Assembly (NCBI RefSeq): GCF_014284475.1
Contig: NZ_WJBC01000011.1
Span: 1 to 64,000, forward strand
Length of the DNA stretch: 64,000 bases
Reading direction: 5' to 3'
Origin: Acetobacterium fimetarium
GTDB lineage: Bacteria > Bacillota > Clostridia > Eubacteriales > Eubacteriaceae
The notes under the pieces were generated by a model that made no database searches, was not told the origin of the DNA, and saw nothing but the letters and a program-made list of their open reading frames with translations. Made by a program: the position numbers and the translations under genes. Each line of letters begins with the position of its first letter. The first letter of the stretch is position 1. Below are positions 60,308 through 64,000 of this stretch, piece after piece.

Positions 60308-60681
60308 TTGTAACTGAAAAATAGATTGTTCAATACAAAAAGCAACCAAACCGATATATTTTTGTTAGGTTGCTTTTTTTGCGGGTATAAAAAAGCGTAT
60401 CAATATATTGCGAAGATGAAGCGTCGGATCAGAATATCGTTCACATGTCCCATATTTGTCCGGTTGAACGGGATATACTGATGATGTGAGAAAGCGACAG
60501 GCATGTTGGGATCGTTTCAGGTATTTTCGGAGTGCGGCCAATTTTATTTGGCACATTAAATGTCACAGATTGATTATTTCGGGTTATTATATATAATAGA
60601 AGCAAATGACTGAAAAATATTAAGCACTACGCCTCCAATTGAGTGATTTTATGGAATAATCAGATCAGAAGGGAAGATAAG
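60308..60681. other. Intergenic region with a terminator and a promoter
   Basis: Contains the terminator at 60337-60380 and, for the next gene, TTGATT (60570-60575), 16 bp, TATAAT (60592-60597). The 190 bases between show no gene or RNA that I recognise. Confidence 0.6.
60337..60380 (+). terminator. Terminator of the Fe-S protein gene
   Basis: AAAAGCAACC pairs with GGTTGCTTTT (from 60368), with a run of seven T residues. Confidence 0.85.
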
Positions 60682-61878
60682 ATGATCAGGCATGCAAGCA
60701 AGCAAAAGATTGTTTATATCGGTATATTTTTGATCATTGCCGTGTTGATTTCAATAGTCGGTTGTTTTACTTATTTGGAAATAAAAAATGTGGCGATCGC
60801 GAGTCTGGGCGAAAGTGCTGAGAAAGTGGCGATCACGGCGGCCGGTTTTATCGAAGCGGATATCGACTCGTACCAGGTTTTGGCCCAAACGGGTGATTAC
60901 GCGTCAGGCAATTATGATCAGAACTATTATCAAAAAATGAATGAACTCTTTCAGAATATTCAAGCAGAAACCGGTGTCAGCTATATTTACACGACGAAAA
61001 AATTGTCGGACACCGAGGCTGTCTATATTCTGGATGGGGAAGATCCTAAAAGCAAATTCTTTTCACCGATTGGATCGGTTGATGAATTGGAAGAAGCCGG
61101 AAGAAATGTTTATAGTACCGGTATAGCTGAATCGACCAACCTCGCTGCATCTGAAAAATGGGGGACTTATTTAACCGGGTATGCACCGATTAAAGATCTT
61201 CAAACGGGAGAAGTTATCAGTGTGGTCGGCGTGGATTTTTCCAGCGATTCCATCACGAAACTCATGGCAAAAATAGAACTGGTGCTCGTGTTTGCGGTTC
61301 TTTCACTGATTGTGCTGACATCGTTTATCGTGTTTAAGCTGATTGGTGACAAATTCAGGGCTGAAAATGTCGATTATTTAACCGAGCTTCACAGTAAACG
61401 GTATCATAATTATCAACTGTCTGGTTTAATTGCAAAGGCAAGCAATTCAGCAGCGCCGCTGTTTTTAATGATGATTGATATTGACTTTTTCAAGGAAATC
61501 AATGATGAATATGGACATGACGTGGGGGATCAGGTCCTGAGACATATCGCATATATTATTAAAACGAGTGCCCGCAAAACAGATGTCTGCTCCCGGTTTG
61601 GCGGGGATGAATTTGTCATGATTTTATCGGACGTCAATGCCGAACAGGTTGGTGGTATCGCCAAGCGCATCATGGAAAAATTGCGAAGAAGTTCGCTTAT
61701 TCTGGAAGATTGCGTTCTGGAGGGCACCGAGGTAACGCTCAGTATCGGTATTGCCCAGTGGAAAAATGAAATGCGCAGTCAGAATTTGACCCAGTACGCC
61801 GATGAGGCGTTATATCTTTCCAAGCAAAAGGGGAGAAACCAGATTACTTTTTACAAAACGTTCGGTAAGATGGCCTAG
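60682..61878 (+). CDS. Membrane dCache-like GGDEF diguanylate cyclase
   Basis: 398 residues from ATG 60682 (an earlier in-frame start at 60643 lacks a ribosome-binding site). Two membrane helices (about 8-30 and 200-222) enclose an extracellular sensor of about 170 residues with VSYIYTTKK and WGTYLTGYAPI, as in Cache-type domains. The GGDEF domain (about 235-395) begins VDYLTELHSKRY and has an intact FGGDEF. It lacks EAL or HD-GYP, so it should only make c-di-GMP. Terminated at 61877-61907. Confidence 0.9.
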   Translation: MIRHASKQKIVYIGIFLIIAVLISIVGCFTYLEIKNVAIASLGESAEKVAITAAGFIEADIDSYQVLAQTGDYASGNYDQNYYQKMNELFQNIQAETGVSYIYTTKKLSDTEAVYILDGEDPKSKFFSPIGSVDELEEAGRNVYSTGIAESTNLAASEKWGTYLTGYAPIKDLQTGEVISVVGVDFSSDSITKLMAKIELVLVFAVLSLIVLTSFIVFKLIGDKFRAENVDYLTELHSKRYHNYQLSGLIAKASNSAAPLFLMMIDIDFFKEINDEYGHDVGDQVLRHIAYIIKTSARKTDVCSRFGGDEFVMILSDVNAEQVGGIAKRIMEKLRRSSLILEDCVLEGTEVTLSIGIAQWKNEMRSQNLTQYADEALYLSKQKGRNQITFYKTFGKMA

Positions 61879-61907
61879 AGGGACTTGCAAAAGCCTCTCT
61901 TTTTTTA
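61877..61907 (+). terminator. Terminator of the GGDEF gene
   Basis: AGAGG (61877-61881) and CTT pair with AAG and CCTCT (61894-61898) around a GCAA tetraloop, with a 2-nt bulge; then a run of seven T residues. The stem overlaps the stop codon. Confidence 0.7.
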
Positions 61908-62068
61908 TGCCAGTTAGTTCGGGCAGGAATAACTGCCGGCGGGAGCATTTTGATCGGCTTGATTGTTCCGGGTTTTATAGTATAATCATAGGGTAAATAA
62001 TTCAAAAAACAGAGACAATCTGCACGCTGTTGCGTTAATAAAAATGGATCAACGGGAGGACCGGGAAG

Positions 62069-62755
62069 ATTAAAACGATAAAAACAAAAATCTATATAGC
62101 CGATGTCTTTTCCCTGAATCAGCCGGGTCGAATGGAAGCATACCTGAACAGCATTTCGCCCGAACGTCGAAAAAAAGTGCTTGCGTTCAAGTCGATGACT
62201 GCGAAGGCGCTTTCGGTCGGGGCGGAAGTGCTCCTGCAACACGCGGTATTGAAGTCTTTTGGCATCAGCGAGCCATTAACGATCATCAAAGGGGCGCACG
62301 GAAAGCCGGCGCTGCGGGATCATGCCAAGATCCATTTCAATCTTTCCCATTCAGGGAATTTTGTGGTTTGCGCGTTAAGCAGTCAACCCGTTGGCGTGGA
62401 TATTGAGCAGATCGATCGGGTCGGGGTTCAATTGGTAAAGCGCTTTTTTCATCAAGAGGAAGTCGCCTGGATTCTTACACAGCCGGTTGCCAACCAACAA
62501 CAGGGGCGATGTGATTTATGGTCGATTAAAGAAAGCTACATGAAATATACCGGAAAAGGATTCGCTCTGCCGATGAAGGCCTTTGTCGTGAAGATAACCG
62601 GAGAATTTCCGGAAAACTTAGCGGCTGCGGTCTTTGAAGAAGGACAGCAAAAAGATGTTTTCATAAAAAAATATCAAGGCCCGGCGAATTATGAATTGTG
62701 GTGTTCGGGTGGTTCAAACCAATTTGAAGATGCGATAGAATGGGTAAGACTATAG
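62069..62755 (+). CDS. 4'-phosphopantetheinyl transferase (Sfp type)
   Basis: Transfers phosphopantetheine from CoA to carrier proteins. Motifs: AHGKPALRDHAKIHFNLSHSGNFVVCAL (residues about 90-117 of the long form), VGVDIEQIDR near 124 with the Mg-binding Asp and Glu, and WSIKESYMKYTGKG near 172. The first in-frame ATG (62132) would cut off the conserved first strand KIYIADVFSL; the strong GGGAGG at 62054-62059 is followed at 9 nt by ATT at 62069, so I take this ATT as the probable start. Its carrier-protein target is not in the window. Confidence 0.85.
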   Translation: MKTIKTKIYIADVFSLNQPGRMEAYLNSISPERRKKVLAFKSMTAKALSVGAEVLLQHAVLKSFGISEPLTIIKGAHGKPALRDHAKIHFNLSHSGNFVVCALSSQPVGVDIEQIDRVGVQLVKRFFHQEEVAWILTQPVANQQQGRCDLWSIKESYMKYTGKGFALPMKAFVVKITGEFPENLAAAVFEEGQQKDVFIKKYQGPANYELWCSGGSNQFEDAIEWVRL

Positions 62756-62764
62756 GGAGAAGAA

Positions 62765-63367
62765 TTGTTGAAAGCAGAAACTGAACAAAAAGAAAAACTA
62801 AAAACGATATTTTTGACGTTCTTTAAAATCGGGCTTTTCACGTTTGGCGGCGGTTACGCGATGATTCCGATGATTGAATATGAGATCGTTGAGCGGCATC
62901 ATTGGATAAAAAGCGAAGATATTCTGGATATCTTTGCCATTGCCGGAGCAGCTCCGGGGGTGGTTTCTGTTAATACGGCAACTTTTGTGGGATACCGAAT
63001 TGCCGGGTTCTGGGGAGCGGTGGCAGCAACACTCGGGATGACAATTCCGTCTTATGTGATCATCTGCACCATTGCCATCTTTTTCCAGCAGTTCAAGAGT
63101 ATGGCATGGGTCAGTGATGCTTTATCGGGAATTCGGGCCGGAGTCATTGTGCTGGTACTGGGGGCAGTGGTCAGTATGGGAAAAAAGGGCGAATACACGC
63201 CGCTGACCATTGCGATGCTGATCATCACCTTTCTGCTGGCAACTTTTACCGATCTCAACATCATTTTTATTTTATTGGGGGGAGCGGTCATCGGGATAGT
63301 AACCCAGCTGATTTTAAGTCGTGATTTTTTCCCCGGGAAAAATAAAAAAGGTGGTGACAAAGAATGA
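62765..63367 (+). CDS. Chromate transporter, half-size subunit 1
   Basis: 200 residues of the CHR family with about six membrane helices. FKIGLFTFGGGYAMIPMIEYEIV near residue 20 and APGVVSVNTATFVGYRIAG near 67 are the family motifs. Short-chain CHR proteins work as pairs of opposite topology; the second half follows with an ATGA overlap. Double TTG start (62765/62768) behind AGGGAG. In bacteria such pairs export chromate or related oxyanions; the natural anion in a strict anaerobe is uncertain. Confidence 0.92.
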   Translation: MLKAETEQKEKLKTIFLTFFKIGLFTFGGGYAMIPMIEYEIVERHHWIKSEDILDIFAIAGAAPGVVSVNTATFVGYRIAGFWGAVAATLGMTIPSYVIICTIAIFFQQFKSMAWVSDALSGIRAGVIVLVLGAVVSMGKKGEYTPLTIAMLIITFLLATFTDLNIIFILLGGAVIGIVTQLILSRDFFPGKNKKGGDKE

Positions 63368-63948
63368 TCTATTTTCAGCTTTTCATCACTTTCTTAAAGA
63401 TCGGTTTGTTCACCTTCGGCGGCGGCTACGCCATGATTCCGCTGATCCAGCAGGAAGTGGTGGGAAATCAGTGGATGACGATGAATGAATTGTCAGAAGC
63501 GATCGCCATTGCCCAATCAACGCCCGGTGCCTTTGCCGTGAATGCGGCAACCTTTGTCGGGATGGAAAGCGGGGGCTTTTTAGGGGCGTTCATCACGGCT
63601 TCAGCGGTGATATTGGCGTCCTTTTCGGTCATTCTCATCATTGCAAAGTGCTTTACGAATTTTCTGGACAGCAGATGGGTCAAGGGCTTGTTGTTTGGCA
63701 TGAAGCCAGTGGTGATTGGCCTGATTGCCTCAGCGGTGGTGCTGTTGATGTACAACGGATTTCTTGATCAGGGGGTGGAGATTAATTCGATTACGGCATT
63801 TCTTGAGGCAATTCAATTCAGAGACATCATCATTTTTGTCATCGGTGCGGTTTTTTATTTTCGATTCAAGCCGCATCCCATCAAACTGATTCTCCTTTCA
63901 GGGGGATTGGGGATTCTGCTGTTTGGAATCATCCCGTTGCTTTTTTAA
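63364..63948 (+). CDS. Chromate transporter, half-size subunit 2
   Basis: 194 residues, about six membrane helices, with LKIGLFTFGGGYAMIPLIQQEVV near residue 8 and STPGAFAVNAATFVGMESGG near 49. Coupled to the first half by ATGA. Together they equal one full-length ChrA. GGTGGTGACAAAGA before the ATG. Confidence 0.93.
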   Translation: MIYFQLFITFLKIGLFTFGGGYAMIPLIQQEVVGNQWMTMNELSEAIAIAQSTPGAFAVNAATFVGMESGGFLGAFITASAVILASFSVILIIAKCFTNFLDSRWVKGLLFGMKPVVIGLIASAVVLLMYNGFLDQGVEINSITAFLEAIQFRDIIIFVIGAVFYFRFKPHPIKLILLSGGLGILLFGIIPLLF

Positions 63949-64000
63949 TTCAAAATAGTGCCTAAAGTCTGTTGTAGAACATTGGTTTTACAGACAGACT

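Noticed and set aside
1-64000. CRISPR arrays, prophage genes, transposases, rRNA
   Set aside because: No regular spaced repeats, integrase, transposase or rRNA sequence was seen on either strand.

Overview
The window looks like chromosome of an acetogenic Firmicute close to Acetobacterium (Eubacteriaceae). The reasons are an rnfCDGEAB operon in the Acetobacterium order, Firmicute-style Shine-Dalgarno sites and promoters, moderate GC content, a small CFeSP-like Fe-S protein and many clostridial gene families. No phage, insertion sequence, CRISPR array or rRNA was seen. The species is inferred from gene content, not from a database search.

Layout. 1-5.9 kb: an RseC-like gene and the Rnf complex (ferredoxin:NAD oxidoreductase, the respiratory ion pump). 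6.0-9.1 kb: TPP riboswitch and thiamine salvage operon thiM-thiE-HAD-thiD. 9.2-14.3 kb: a membrane GGDEF/HD-GYP protein, a DMT exporter with a His-rich tail, and pdxST on the minus strand. 14.5-18.8 kb: a Na,K-ATPase-like P-type pump with two TrkA-like proteins. 18.8-25.8 kb: a long structured leader RNA, then speD-speA-speE-speB, then carboxyspermidine dehydrogenase and decarboxylase, so two spermidine routes lie side by side. 26.3-31.2 kb, minus strand: an uncharacterised gene pair with an apparently bidirectional promoter, and an iron-dependent alcohol dehydrogenase overlapping a GGDEF/HD-GYP gene. 31.3-40.9 kb: c-di-GMP enzymes, uvsE, a lipoprotein serpin, uppP, an MtnK-like kinase and a small exported protein.

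41-48 kb is the most unusual part. A SorC-type regulator, a glycerol-kinase-like FGGY kinase with an altered substrate pocket, a shortened fusion of two flavin oxidoreductases, a DUF1667 protein, a cupin and a RuBisCO-like protein (RLP) form one apparent catabolic unit. A shared 25-nt promoter-proximal motif sits at the same position in front of the regulator and in front of the RLP gene. The substrate is unknown.

48-64 kb: metA and metY (acetylhomoserine route to methionine or homocysteine); an attenuator with a Tyr/Phe/Trp-rich leader peptide before aroF-tyrA; pabA-pabB-pabC (folate, the C1 carrier of the Wood-Ljungdahl pathway); an HD protein, cca and tatD; tRNA-Gln(CUG); a 65-residue Fe-S protein; a dCache-type GGDEF protein; a phosphopantetheinyl transferase; and a split chromate transporter.

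Cross-links. SpeE releases methylthioadenosine, which an MtnK-like kinase could help salvage. Five c-di-GMP proteins, three of them carrying both GGDEF and HD-GYP, suggest heavy second-messenger control. Two nearly identical palindromic repeats, and a third with similar architecture, lie between or after operons.
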